Positions 51,157-60,589 of a stretch of 64,000 nucleotides of DNA are shown here, piece by piece. The translations under genes and the position numbers were made by a program. Source of the DNA: JANXSG01 sp038203935 (GTDB lineage Bacteria > Armatimonadota > Chthonomonadetes > Chthonomonadales > Chthonomonadaceae); contig JBBRDM010000004.1 of NCBI GenBank assembly GCA_038203935.1, positions 1 to 64,000 on the forward strand. The letters are read 5' to 3'. How positions within the stretch are numbered: the first letter of the stretch is position 1; every line of letters begins with the position of its first letter. Under the pieces are notes generated by a model that was not told where the DNA came from, made no database searches, and saw only the letters and a program-made list of their open reading frames with translations.

Positions 51157-52542
51157 ATGCTGCTCGGAACTCAGCAAATCAACAGCGCGGGCCATCTCGA
51201 AATAGGCGGCTGCGACACCACTCGACTCGCAGCCAAATTTGGCACGCCGCTCTATATCATGGACGAGGCTGCAATTCGTTCAAACTGCCGACGATACAAA
51301 CAGGCGTTCGAAAATGTCTATCCTAAAAACGAGATATATTTTGCAAGCAAAGCATTCCTCAGCATGGCTATGGCCCGAATAATCGCTCAGGAAGGTTACT
51401 GCATGGATGTTGCCTCGCTGGGAGAGCTGCATGTGGCGCTGCAGGCAGGATTTCCTCCAGAGAAGCTTGCTCTGCATGGAAACAATAAATCCCGGGCAGA
51501 ATTGGAAATGGCTGTCGAATACGGTATCCGCCACATCATTATCGATAACTTTCTGGAAATTGAGACGCTGGCTGACGTTACTGATAAAATGAACCGAAAA
51601 GTCGATGTACTGATACGCGCAACACCCGGCGTCGATCCTCATACCCATAAATTAATCAGAACCGGACAGGCAGATACAAAATTCGGTTTTAACATTGCGG
51701 ACGGATCTGCGCTGAAAGCGGTTCAGCAGGTACTCGCCAAGAGTAATCTAAGCTTTAGAGGTATTCACTGCCATATCGGATCGCAGCTGCTCGACAGCGA
51801 AACTCATGAAGAGGCCGTAGAAATTATGGTGAAATTCGCGGAAACGATTTTCACTCAAACGGGTGCGGAGATCGAAGAGCTGAATATCGGTGGAGGACTG
51901 GGAGTTCGATACCTTTCGACGCATGAGCCGCCGGACTATTCAGCGTTCGCGAGTTCTATTGTAGAGCCGCTCAAAGCTGGACTGGACCGAGCCGGACTGA
52001 AATATCCTATTCTATCTCAGGAGCCCGGCAGATCGCTGGTTGGGGAAACAGGAACCACGCTGTACACTATAGGCGCAATCAAGTCAGTGCCCATTAAGGA
52101 AGCGCCTGGAACCCGTACCTACGCCTCCATCGACGGCGGCTTGTCCGATAATCCGCGCCCCCAGTTGTACGAAGCGGTCTACGAATGCCTCCTCGCGAAC
52201 AAGGCAGATCAGCCCGCCGACAAAACCATCACCGTTGCCGGCAAGCACTGCGAGACCGATATCCTGATTTGGAATGCAGCGCTTGCAGAGCCGCATACCG
52301 GTGATCTGCTCGCAGTTCAGACGACAGGCGCGTACAATTTTGTGATGGCCAGCAACTACAATCGATTTCTTCGGCCAGCGGTAGTTCTCGTCTCTGACGG
52401 CCAGGCTGATCTTATTGTCGAAAGGCAGACGCTCGACGATCTGCTTCGCGGTGAAATCATTCCAGATCGTCTTAAAGGAGATCTTCCGCAAGCCGAGCGT
52501 ATCCACACGGATTCTGCGAAACTGGATGTACAGGCTGTCTGA
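51157..52542 (+). CDS. lysA: Diaminopimelate decarboxylase
   Basis: A 461-residue PLP enzyme catalysing meso-diaminopimelate to L-lysine, the last step of lysine synthesis. The PLP lysine is in EIYFASKAFLSMAMAR, and further family motifs are IHCHIGSQLLDSETHEEA, LNIGGGLGVRYLSTHEPP, SQEPGRSLVGETGTTL, GKHCETDIL (the active-site Cys from the partner subunit) and TTGAYNFVMASNYNRFLRPA. The length is at the upper end of the family. The frame is open to 51097; the ATG at 51157 matches the usual start. It stands alone, closed by a strong terminator that lies inside the 3' end of the convergent gene. Confidence 0.95.
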   Translation: MLLGTQQINSAGHLEIGGCDTTRLAAKFGTPLYIMDEAAIRSNCRRYKQAFENVYPKNEIYFASKAFLSMAMARIIAQEGYCMDVASLGELHVALQAGFPPEKLALHGNNKSRAELEMAVEYGIRHIIIDNFLEIETLADVTDKMNRKVDVLIRATPGVDPHTHKLIRTGQADTKFGFNIADGSALKAVQQVLAKSNLSFRGIHCHIGSQLLDSETHEEAVEIMVKFAETIFTQTGAEIEELNIGGGLGVRYLSTHEPPDYSAFASSIVEPLKAGLDRAGLKYPILSQEPGRSLVGETGTTLYTIGAIKSVPIKEAPGTRTYASIDGGLSDNPRPQLYEAVYECLLANKADQPADKTITVAGKHCETDILIWNAALAEPHTGDLLAVQTTGAYNFVMASNYNRFLRPAVVLVSDGQADLIVERQTLDDLLRGEIIPDRLKGDLPQAERIHTDSAKLDVQAV

Positions 52543-52555
52543 CACCGCAGTCAAG

Positions 52556-53791
52556 TCACGGATTATTCAGATTCATTCCTCTTCCGATTTTCGGAAGAGG
52601 AATTTTTTTGCGTTTCGCAGTTAGAATGTCTTCGCAGAGAAGAAGAAGCATCACCACCACGATACAATAAGGCCAGAGTTCAATCTTAATATGCAGCTTA
52701 TCTGTAGTGGTGTTTGATGGCTCGGTGATGTTAACAGACGGCTTGGAATTCGGATAAGGATTTGCGCTGTTTTTATTCGCCATCGAGCTGATCAGCTCAT
52801 GGACGAGAGGAGGAAATGCAGGGCTAAGCGCGAGGTCGCCGAACTCTCGTCCAGGTGAAAAATTACAGAGTACAATCTCCCCGTTGCCAAATTTCCCTTG
52901 AACCGCGGCCGGAGTTCCATCCCCAAAATTAAGCAGAATCTCTGCAGATTTTTGAACGTCTAAAAGATTAAAACTCTTCCTGATATGAATATTTCTGAGG
53001 CCGCTCCAGTCTAATTTTAAATTTTTTTTCAGAAATAGACTGTCATGATTCTGTTCAGCAATCGTAAGATAACCAATACCGGGGTTTAGTTCCGCTTCGC
53101 CCGTTTTGAACGTGACTGGCATCTGTTCAGAACTGGTCAAATTATTTTCAATTTGCTTGAGCGCTGCAAGAGATCTTTCCCCTGCTGCAAATAGCACGAG
53201 ATTTTTTCCCTCTTCGACAGTGTGCATTAAGGGAGGCAAACTATCTTCAGCTCTCAGTTGTGACATATCCATTAGAAGGACATCGAACTTCTTAGTGTTT
53301 TCAGTGGTGATTTCTGAGAGTGGAATTGATTGAAGGGCAGTTCGCCCAGAGTTTCCCAGCGATGGGTTTATGGCATGCTGCAAATACCCCGACCCGGTAT
53401 TCGGAACGTGTGCACCAGAAGTGATAAGCAGTACGTGCATCCTTTTTGAAGCGCTTTTCGCAGCACTCTTATTCGTCTTCGTCGGCGAAGTATCCGGGCT
53501 GATTTGTTCTGCAGTCGGCTTGCCCAATTTCGAAGCGTGCGTGGTGCTAAAAACTGGTTTCATAAAGGCGCAAACGAGCAGAACAGTAAGCAGCATTCGA
53601 ACAATCATCAATAGTACCTGTGCGATTTTCGGAGAAATTCGCTGTCTGCTTACTGCCTGTTTTATAATATGAATCGTTGGAAGTGTTTCCATGGAGTAAG
53701 TCCTGTTTCCCTGCAGGTGTATCCATAACGGAATGACCGCAAGAGTCAGGAATGGCCAATAATTGAGATTTTGAAAGATAACAGGGTTCAA
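52556..53791 (-). CDS. BatA-like N-terminal domain membrane protein
   Basis: A 411-residue protein. Two membrane helices at the N-terminus (NYWPFLTLAVIPLWIHL and VLLMIVRMLLTVLLVCAFMK) match the BatA/aerotolerance-regulator N-domain. A linker rich in Ser, Thr and Lys follows, then an alpha/beta domain resembling the glutamine-amidotransferase-like/DUF4159-type fold (MHVLLITSGAHVPNTGSGYL; KKFDVLLMDMSQLRAEDSLP; AAVQGKFGNGEIVLCNFSPG). A third helix closes the protein (LWPYCIVVVMLLLLCEDIL). Such proteins are common in Planctomycetes and Armatimonadota next to BatB-like proteins. Its last 15 codons encode the lysA terminator on the other strand. It starts with TTG. Confidence 0.7.
   Translation of the reverse strand: MNPVIFQNLNYWPFLTLAVIPLWIHLQGNRTYSMETLPTIHIIKQAVSRQRISPKIAQVLLMIVRMLLTVLLVCAFMKPVFSTTHASKLGKPTAEQISPDTSPTKTNKSAAKSASKRMHVLLITSGAHVPNTGSGYLQHAINPSLGNSGRTALQSIPLSEITTENTKKFDVLLMDMSQLRAEDSLPPLMHTVEEGKNLVLFAAGERSLAALKQIENNLTSSEQMPVTFKTGEAELNPGIGYLTIAEQNHDSLFLKKNLKLDWSGLRNIHIRKSFNLLDVQKSAEILLNFGDGTPAAVQGKFGNGEIVLCNFSPGREFGDLALSPAFPPLVHELISSMANKNSANPYPNSKPSVNITEPSNTTTDKLHIKIELWPYCIVVVMLLLLCEDILTAKRKKIPLPKIGRGMNLNNP
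52575..52607 (+). terminator. lysA terminator, overlapping the 3' end of the convergent gene
   Basis: ATTCCTCTTCCGA (52575-52587) pairs with TCGGAAGAGGAAT (52591-52603) and is followed by TTTTTTT. The hairpin lies within the last codons (KKIPLPKIGRGM) of the minus-strand gene, whose stop is at 52558-52556. Confidence 0.9.
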
Positions 53792-54009
53792 AATAACCAG
53801 CCTTGGATGAAGTAACAGCGATATTCTGCTGTTTCAAAGTTTCCAGACAAGCGGTGACATCGGGGTGTGCACCAGGATTCACTGCGCCAGTCTATTATTT
53901 CACAACCGATGTAAAAAAGCAATTTTCGAGAAGCACAGATAGACATCCTTGCAGTACAATAAAAAATGTTCCAGAATCACGTCAGAACTTGGTGTGAGAT
54001 GGTGTTCTT

Positions 54010-55047
54010 ATGTTACCAAGCCTGAGATCGAATAGAGCGAAAAGAACTTTAGGTAAATCGTACACGGATGCTCCCTCCGTAGTGATCATGTATCCAGACG
54101 GCAAAGTGTACACTTCCGTCGTTTGCAACGTTCTAATGGCCTGGAGTGCAGCGGAACAGGAACTTAATCCGGGCGATGCGCCTGGTGACCTAGGTATAAG
54201 ATGGGCTAAAAACGGCCATCGGGTTTTTGAAAGCAAAGGGGAACGTTTCGCTGTAGACGACAGCTCCTATCTAGTTTTCAATCCCAATAGAGCCTATTAC
54301 AGTTATATAAAATCTGAAACTGAAGTGAGCTGTTTCACGGTGTGCCTGCGGCCATCTTTTACTGCTGAAGTACTTCGTTGCAACAGTAAGTCGGATGAAA
54401 TGCTGCTCGACGACCCTATAGGGCAATCAGCCATTGTGGATATGTTTCATGAGCAGAACTATCATCATAATGAAACCGTATCTCCAGTGCTCGCACGGCT
54501 GGAAAAGTATCGAGACATCGCACCCACGGATTATGCGTGGTTCGATGAGCAGTTTCATTCACTTATGGATGCTCTGCTAATGCAGCATGAAGCAGTAAAT
54601 CGTGAAATCGATGATATGCCTGCGGTGCGCGCGGCCACACGAGAGGAGCTTTATCGCCGGCTGCACCGGGCTAAAGACATGATTGAGAGCCGCCTCTATG
54701 AACCGCTCTCACTGACAGATGTGGCTGCCTATGCGGCACTATCACCGCATCATTTTTTAAGACTGTTCAAGCAGGTGTTCAGGGAAACACCGCATCATTA
54801 TCAGATTCGAAGGCGGCTGGAACGGGCAAGACATCTGCTCGTGAACACCGACTATTCTGTTACTGATATATGTATGAGTATCGGTTTTGAGAGCGTGGGA
54901 TCATTTAGCTGGATGTTTCGTAAGCATCATGGCATCTCACCTCAGCTATTCAGGAAAGAAGCAGGATTAAAGCTTCAGGTGGTGATACCTGAATTGCCAT
55001 CATTGCAATCTCCTGATGAAAATATTGAAGATGTGCGTTCCGAGTAG
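54010..55047 (+). CDS. AraC-family transcriptional regulator
   Basis: A 345-residue regulator. The C-terminal 100 residues hold the two helix-turn-helix motifs of the AraC/XylS family: SLTDVAAYAALSPHHFLRLF and the second with YSVTDICMSIGFESVGSFSW followed by MFRKHHGISPQLFRKEAG. The N-terminal part looks like a ligand-binding cupin-like domain (NPGDAPGDLGIRWAKNGH; DDSSYLVFNPNRAYYSYI). It would bind DNA in response to a small molecule. Target genes cannot be told; the neighbour downstream is separated by a terminator. Confidence 0.92.
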   Translation: MLPSLRSNRAKRTLGKSYTDAPSVVIMYPDGKVYTSVVCNVLMAWSAAEQELNPGDAPGDLGIRWAKNGHRVFESKGERFAVDDSSYLVFNPNRAYYSYIKSETEVSCFTVCLRPSFTAEVLRCNSKSDEMLLDDPIGQSAIVDMFHEQNYHHNETVSPVLARLEKYRDIAPTDYAWFDEQFHSLMDALLMQHEAVNREIDDMPAVRAATREELYRRLHRAKDMIESRLYEPLSLTDVAAYAALSPHHFLRLFKQVFRETPHHYQIRRRLERARHLLVNTDYSVTDICMSIGFESVGSFSWMFRKHHGISPQLFRKEAGLKLQVVIPELPSLQSPDENIEDVRSE

Positions 55048-55069
55048 AGAACGTGAGATAAGACCCTCC

Positions 55070-55100
55070 TGGGGCCGGAAAAAAACGGCCCCATTTTTTT
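55070..55100 (+). terminator. Terminator after the AraC-type gene
   Basis: TGGGGCCG and CGGCCCCA around GAAAAAAA, then TTTTTTT. Confidence 0.88.
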
Positions 55101-55293
55101 TATGAGTAATTATTGCCCCGCACATGCCTGCACGCATACATACATTGACAAAACCTCCTCTTATGATTATAATAATCCTAGAGAAATGCGCCTGCTGTTC
55201 GCAGAGTTACTTGAACCTCGGGAGTTTCTGCTCCGTCTCCTCTAAAGCAGTCAATCATCGAAGTTGCGCCGGTTCGGAGCAGTATGGAAATAT

Positions 55294-56940
55294 ATGTCAT
55301 CCACAATATCTGATATACAGAAGATCGTTGTTTCACTTTCAGAACCAGACATCACCTTGGAGCCGGGAAGCGTAGTTCAGCTTATCGTGACTATGACCAA
55401 TCGGCAGGAGACTTCTGATCGTCTAATGCTCGAGATTGAGGGGGTGGATGTCGAGTGGTACCGCATCCCGATGCCCGCGCTTAACCTCGCATCAGGCGAA
55501 ACATCCACCGCGAGAGTAAATTTCAAAGTTCCGCGAGACAGTTCCAGCCGGGCAGATACGTATCCGTTTCTCGTCAAAGTGCAGGCCATGGAGACGGGTG
55601 AAGAAGGAATGGCCCAGGCCAGCCTGATCGTCAAACCCTTCAACAATCTTCAGATGGAATTAGATACCAAAAGAGTAGTCGCTACTTTTCTGCATGCCCT
55701 CAATGATCTCGAAGTTACTATTTCAAATTTTGGAAATGCGGAAGAGACACTCGAACTATTTGCAAGCGATCCCGAAGATGAATGCGTTTACGAGTTTGAT
55801 GTTGACAGAATCACGCTAAAACCTGGCCAAACCGAAATAATTCCGTTAGCAGTTCGACCAAAAAACTCTTCTATTGTCGGCGGGATGCGGCTGTATGGAT
55901 TTACTGCCTCTGCGAGGTCGGTTGAATATTCCTATATTCATGCCAATGTCCATGGTCAAATTGAGAAACGCGCGCTTATCTCACCACTTCTTGGTATTTT
56001 TCTGCTTCTGCTGGTATTTGGAGGAGCCGTCGCCTGGGCTTTCCGGCCAAAACCGCCAATTCCTATTGTCATCAACTCATTCGCCTCTCCCGTTAAAAAT
56101 GTTGCTTTTGGGCAGGAAGCCTCCCTCTCGTGGGATGTTTCTCCAGCGGGAAGCCAGATTATTCTCTACAAGCGTACCGGCCCTGATGGTGAAGAAGTCG
56201 CCCTGGGGGAACAAAAAAATATTGTGGGCACTATCACAGTAAAGCCTGAGATGCCGTTCACACTATACAAAATCGTAGTGCGTGAGCATGGTCTTCCCGA
56301 TAAAGCGCAGAGTTTGAAAATTGAAGTCACTCCGCCTCCTGTTCCTGAAAAGCCCGTCATCACCTTTTTTAAGGCCGAGCCTGCTGTCGTACATGTAGGG
56401 GAATCCGTGATGCTTTCGTGGGAGACAGTAAATGCGAAAGATCTCATTTTGGACCCCGGGGATGTGCGGCTGAGCCAATTCCAGCAGACCCATCCCGTCA
56501 CGCCCGATCAGGATACGACTTATCAGCTGAGAGCTATCGGACTGGATGACAAGATGAAGGCTGCTGCGAAGAACTGCAAAGTTCGCGTCGTTCCAAAAGA
56601 TGTCTGTACGGCGCAGATACTTGCCTTTGCTGGCCCGAAAGGACAGGTATTTATAGGAACCCCGGTCAAAATTCGATGGCGCACTATATATGCAGCTTCC
56701 GCACGCATCGAATCGGATCACGGGGTAATCGGAGATGTAGTCCCCGCAAGCGGCATTAAGGAAGTGACGATTAACGAATCCACCGTTTTTACATTTACAG
56801 CCACCGACAGCATAGGCAACCGGATTACAAAAACTTTGACTGTCACAGCCATTCCAAAGCCAGTCGTGCAGGAGGCGCCATCCTCCTCATTTCCTGGAAC
56901 TCCGCCTCCGATAGTACCGCCGGATAATCCAATTAAGTAG
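55294..56940 (+). CDS. Membrane protein with NEW3-like and Ig-like domains
   Basis: A 548-residue protein with no signal peptide. Its N-terminal 220 residues resemble the COG1470/NEW3-type beta-sandwich (LEPGSVVQLIVTMTNRQETS; MPALNLASGETSTARVNFKV; LKPGQTEIIPLAVRPKNSSI). A single membrane helix (ALISPLLGIFLLLLVFGGAV at about residue 230) is followed by three Ig-like repeats beginning INSFASPVKNVAFGQEASLS, ITFFKAEPAVVHVGESVMLS and ILAFAGPKGQVFIGTPVKIR. The family is not named by me; the layout suggests the N-terminal domain is cytoplasmic and the three Ig modules face out, or the reverse. It is a single-gene unit closed by a perfect 20-bp terminator. Confidence 0.65.
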   Translation: MSSTISDIQKIVVSLSEPDITLEPGSVVQLIVTMTNRQETSDRLMLEIEGVDVEWYRIPMPALNLASGETSTARVNFKVPRDSSSRADTYPFLVKVQAMETGEEGMAQASLIVKPFNNLQMELDTKRVVATFLHALNDLEVTISNFGNAEETLELFASDPEDECVYEFDVDRITLKPGQTEIIPLAVRPKNSSIVGGMRLYGFTASARSVEYSYIHANVHGQIEKRALISPLLGIFLLLLVFGGAVAWAFRPKPPIPIVINSFASPVKNVAFGQEASLSWDVSPAGSQIILYKRTGPDGEEVALGEQKNIVGTITVKPEMPFTLYKIVVREHGLPDKAQSLKIEVTPPPVPEKPVITFFKAEPAVVHVGESVMLSWETVNAKDLILDPGDVRLSQFQQTHPVTPDQDTTYQLRAIGLDDKMKAAAKNCKVRVVPKDVCTAQILAFAGPKGQVFIGTPVKIRWRTIYAASARIESDHGVIGDVVPASGIKEVTINESTVFTFTATDSIGNRITKTLTVTAIPKPVVQEAPSSSFPGTPPPIVPPDNPIK

Positions 56941-56953
56941 AGTTGAGGCCATT

Positions 56954-57005
56954 AAAAATAGTCGTCTGCCGATATGAATAGGCTCATCGGCAGACGACTA
57001 TTTTT
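56954..57005. terminator. Bidirectional terminator
   Basis: A perfect 20-bp stem, AAAAATAGTCGTCTGCCGAT with its complement at 56986-57005, and a 12-base loop, between convergent genes. Confidence 0.93.
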
Positions 57006-57055
57006 GTTTCAGGTAGATGATAGAATTTCTACATTCAGCATGACGGTGAAGAAGA

Positions 57056-59203
57056 TTATTTTTGTTCGACATTCAGCATAACGAGTGGCGCTGAATACCA
57101 AACTTTCATTACGAAGTTAATGCTGGAGTTTGCGAGAATAGCAATCGGCCAGTTTTTTATTGGCTTGGCATCCTTACTCGCTTTCAAAGTGATATAACCT
57201 TTCGATTCGTTGTCTCCCAACAGTGTTTTACTGGCATCATCATCAACCGTTACTCCCGCGGGCAGGGGATTCGAGAAAACCTGACCAAGATGCTGCACCA
57301 TCACATCGAGTGAAACGGGTTTGGTATAATCTGCTCGACGTTTGAGATTCACTTCTATTTTAACCGTTCCACCTGGCTTTAGATTCAGTGTTTGTGTATT
57401 AACCATCACTTCAAGGTCGTTTGTTTCCGTTACTGCGCAAGCCTGAGTAGCAACTTCCATCATTCCGCGGCCGCCGCCTGGCAGATATATCTCAGTCAGC
57501 GGACGGGCAATGCGAAGCACGTCAGAAGTCTTTCCATCGGAAGCTAATAGCTTTGCATGTCCAACAACCTTGAAAGTGCGGCTGTCTATTTTGGCTCCAG
57601 CTTCTGCCGTGATAATTACCACTCCTTGAGTTAGATCCGACGGTATCGTCAGGCTGGAAGCAGTGACGCCCGCCGGTAACCCATCAACAGTAATATCTAC
57701 CGGACCGGCAAATCCGTTCTTCCTTTCACACTGGATAAAAAGCGCTGTCCGGTTGCCTGGTGCGATCATGGCGCGGTCGGTATCACACTTTAGCTGAAAG
57801 TCCTGAACTACTCTATCAGCCTCCAGGTTATAAAAGTAGTTCGGACCGGCGTGCCCGGTAATATCTCTGATTTCGAGGGTATAATCCCCATCTTCAGGCG
57901 CCTGCCAGGATTCTATCCTGGAATCTTTGCCAAAGAAATCATCATTGGAATTAAGAACGTCACCTTTTGAATTCAGTATTTTAATTTCCGAATCCAGTAC
58001 GGAATAGAGCCGCCGCGCCATCACTTCAAAATACCAGGTTTCCGATTTTTTAGAGTGAAAATTAAATCTGTCAGATATTCCATCATGCATCAAGGTGCTG
58101 TCGAGTGCACCTGGCAGCGATAAGGTTCCCAGCACCACAGGTTTGGCTGTTCCAACAGATGCAGTAACTGTTTTTGAACCCCCTTTCGAGTCGCGATTAG
58201 AGCTCAGAACCATTTGATTATAATCTGTAACTAGCAGCGCAATCGGGTTCGACTGTCCTCCCGAACATTTCACCGAAGTCATCCACACACCATGTTTGAT
58301 CGTGGGTGGAACGTCTACATTTACCATCTCATCGGAAGCAATGTTGATGCCAGAAACATGCAGGCTGTTTGATTTTCCTGGCTGCACCGCACAGGGAACG
58401 CAGGCCGTTATATAGGGCGCAGAAGTGATTGTAAGCGCATATACCCAGCTTGGATTGCCGTGGTAGCTTACATCACGAATCTGAACAATATATTCGCCCG
58501 CTTTTTCAAATTTGTGGTGGAGCAGCGGATCCGCATGGTAGTAGTCGTCGTTCCTATCAAGCTCATTCCCGCTCATATCCATCAAGACCAGCATTGGATC
58601 CGCGTGGTCCTGTAAATCATGAATCTTATCCTGCAGACGTGAACATATCGCCGTGAACACAATCTCCTGGCCCGCTGCTGCCTTGAATTTATAGCAGTCT
58701 ACATCTTCCCCAGCCTGAAATTTTCCGTTAACGACTATGGGAAGTTTAACTGGCTGGGCATGATCGATATCGTTATTCGGCTCGGCTTCAAGCATCTGGA
58801 GATCGTCACTTATAACGAGCTGGCCTACTGAGGAAACGCCGTGAAATGGAGTGCCCAGCCGAAATTCATGTACTCCCAGATCGGCGGTCAAGGACACCGT
58901 AACTTTCATCTTAACAGAATCGATTGCTGGTATTTCAAAGGGCTTTTTAGCATCGCGGGCCGGCCAGCCTTTTTCGGGAGGCAGCAGTTCAGCCGATATC
59001 CCGTCTCCTTCGAATAGTGCCTTATAGGCGCCGTAGAGATTCGTGCCGCCGTTTCCTGCCGCAGTCACCGTGACCTCGGTCGTTTTGCCGCGCTGAATGG
59101 ATACGGGATAGACAGCTCCCAGCATGGGGAAGGAAGTCTGTGCCTGAGCGGCAGAACAGTAAATGGCTATTAATATTCCTAAAATTGAAGTAACAGTTTT
59201 CAT
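57056..59203 (-). CDS. Secreted PPC-domain (planctomycete-type) protein
   Basis: A 715-residue exported protein with a signal peptide (TVTSILGILIAIYCSAAQAQ). It contains two pre-peptidase C-terminal (PPC) modules, typified by EAEPNNDIDHAQPVKLPIVV...DVDCYKFKAAAGQEIVFTAI and by the later NDDFFGKDSRIESWQAPEDG...YTLEIRDITGHAGPNYFYNL. Between and after them are Ig-like beta-sandwich modules. This domain set is widespread as lone secreted proteins in Planctomycetes and relatives, often next to DUF1501/DUF1553 genes, as here. Function is unknown. A possible ribosome site, TGGAGAT, precedes the ATG by 7 bases. Confidence 0.8.
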   Translation of the reverse strand: MKTVTSILGILIAIYCSAAQAQTSFPMLGAVYPVSIQRGKTTEVTVTAAGNGGTNLYGAYKALFEGDGISAELLPPEKGWPARDAKKPFEIPAIDSVKMKVTVSLTADLGVHEFRLGTPFHGVSSVGQLVISDDLQMLEAEPNNDIDHAQPVKLPIVVNGKFQAGEDVDCYKFKAAAGQEIVFTAICSRLQDKIHDLQDHADPMLVLMDMSGNELDRNDDYYHADPLLHHKFEKAGEYIVQIRDVSYHGNPSWVYALTITSAPYITACVPCAVQPGKSNSLHVSGINIASDEMVNVDVPPTIKHGVWMTSVKCSGGQSNPIALLVTDYNQMVLSSNRDSKGGSKTVTASVGTAKPVVLGTLSLPGALDSTLMHDGISDRFNFHSKKSETWYFEVMARRLYSVLDSEIKILNSKGDVLNSNDDFFGKDSRIESWQAPEDGDYTLEIRDITGHAGPNYFYNLEADRVVQDFQLKCDTDRAMIAPGNRTALFIQCERKNGFAGPVDITVDGLPAGVTASSLTIPSDLTQGVVIITAEAGAKIDSRTFKVVGHAKLLASDGKTSDVLRIARPLTEIYLPGGGRGMMEVATQACAVTETNDLEVMVNTQTLNLKPGGTVKIEVNLKRRADYTKPVSLDVMVQHLGQVFSNPLPAGVTVDDDASKTLLGDNESKGYITLKASKDAKPIKNWPIAILANSSINFVMKVWYSAPLVMLNVEQK

Positions 59204-59326
59204 TTTTCGATCTCCAGTAAGTTCTCCAGCGCTATCTCACCTCTGGATTCCTATGCACGTCTGAGTAACACTGCATTTCAATATGTGAAACACGATATTT
59301 GCACGGTTGAATCATAGATCATCGCG

Positions 59327-60589
59327 TTAAGATCGGTGTATTTCAAAATTCTGCAGCCCATTGCCGGTGGGCAGTTTCTCAATGGAAACGCTCTCCCATC
59401 CCGCTGGCCAGTGAGGTTCAAAATGAGGAACTCCTGCCTGCCATGTCAGATCAAGCAGCCCTTCGAGCACTGCCCAAATAAATGTAGGCGCAACCCATGG
59501 CGACATATGCATGCCCAGATTCACACCGCTATCCCCATCAAAATACTCCGGAAATTCTCCAAGATGAACATTAATTTCTGGCGGCTGGGGCTCGACTACA
59601 GGAGTTGCAATTATCTCTAGAGCACGCAGAGCTTCCTCAGGATCACTTTTTGATACTGCTGCAGCATACCAGAGAGTAAGATTCGGCCAGCTTCCACCGA
59701 TCAGGCCTGCCCCGGAGTTTGGATGGTAGCCAGGATCATTCACAGACACAGTGTGCATTCCGCGCTCTGTCCAGAAATCAGGCTCCGAGAGCCGTTTCAA
59801 AATTTTCTCTGTCTGATCTGGAGGCGAGATTCCACAAATGATTGGGAAAACCCCGTCTCCGGTTATTTGTGGATCGGGAATACTCTCGAACCTATTCAAA
59901 AGGTAGAAATCGCTGTTCCAAAGTTCAGAATTGACGGCATTGCGGATTCGATTCGCGGCTTCCAAATAGCGGCTGCTGCCTGTGAAATCGGCTGCAAAAC
60001 GGAGTGCCATCGAGCTCAAAGAGCATATCTCTGTGACTTCCCCTGCCAGCACTTTACCTGGAATGATATTGCGCCAGGAAGTAGTTCCCCGCGTCTCCAC
60101 TCCATCCGGATGTCCATACAGAAGGCCGTTCTCCTGGATCTCCGACACCAGATGATCGGCCGCAGCAGTGATCGAATCCAAATAATCCTGCCGAAATTCG
60201 GAGCTGTTGAACTGCTTCCAGTGTTTCCAGACACCCCAGATATAGTGGGGAGTATTGTCCGCAATGTTTAATCCATAGTCGTTTTCGAAGCCTGTTTCCA
60301 GATCGACGTACTCTAGTATCTGTCCGTTTGATTTTTGCCGGTCGCGGAAAATGCCCAGCGCTTTCGGCGCAAACCAGGGCGCCACGTAGTCTGCTCCGAT
60401 GCACATCCAGCCAGTATCTCTGCCGACCACAATGGTAGAGTTGTGCGGGGAGTTGCTCATCCCCCATCCCAGCGAATAGCAGCGCATGCAGCGCGCGATA
60501 TTATCCTTGGCGTATCGGAAGGCCTCGTTTATTAATGGACTAGGGGTTTTGAGGACACAGGTATTTTGAAAGGCGGTAGGATGGTTCAT
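59327..60589 (-). CDS. Alpha/alpha-toroid glycoside hydrolase (GH63/amylo-alpha-1,6-glucosidase-like)
   Basis: A 420-residue cytosolic protein (no signal peptide). It reads as an (alpha/alpha)6 barrel of the GH15/37/63/78 clan: NSTIVVGRDTGWMCIGADYV contains the conserved R-D-x-x-W motif, GQILEYVDLETGFENDYGLN and NTPHYIWGVWKHW follow, and GAGLIGGSWPNLTLWYAAA near the end holds the second conserved region. It probably cleaves an alpha-linked oligosaccharide. The exact GH family is uncertain. Its ATG overlaps the TGA of the upstream WD40 gene (ATGA), so the two are coupled. Confidence 0.78.
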   Translation of the reverse strand: MNHPTAFQNTCVLKTPSPLINEAFRYAKDNIARCMRCYSLGWGMSNSPHNSTIVVGRDTGWMCIGADYVAPWFAPKALGIFRDRQKSNGQILEYVDLETGFENDYGLNIADNTPHYIWGVWKHWKQFNSSEFRQDYLDSITAAADHLVSEIQENGLLYGHPDGVETRGTTSWRNIIPGKVLAGEVTEICSLSSMALRFAADFTGSSRYLEAANRIRNAVNSELWNSDFYLLNRFESIPDPQITGDGVFPIICGISPPDQTEKILKRLSEPDFWTERGMHTVSVNDPGYHPNSGAGLIGGSWPNLTLWYAAAVSKSDPEEALRALEIIATPVVEPQPPEINVHLGEFPEYFDGDSGVNLGMHMSPWVAPTFIWAVLEGLLDLTWQAGVPHFEPHWPAGWESVSIEKLPTGNGLQNFEIHRS

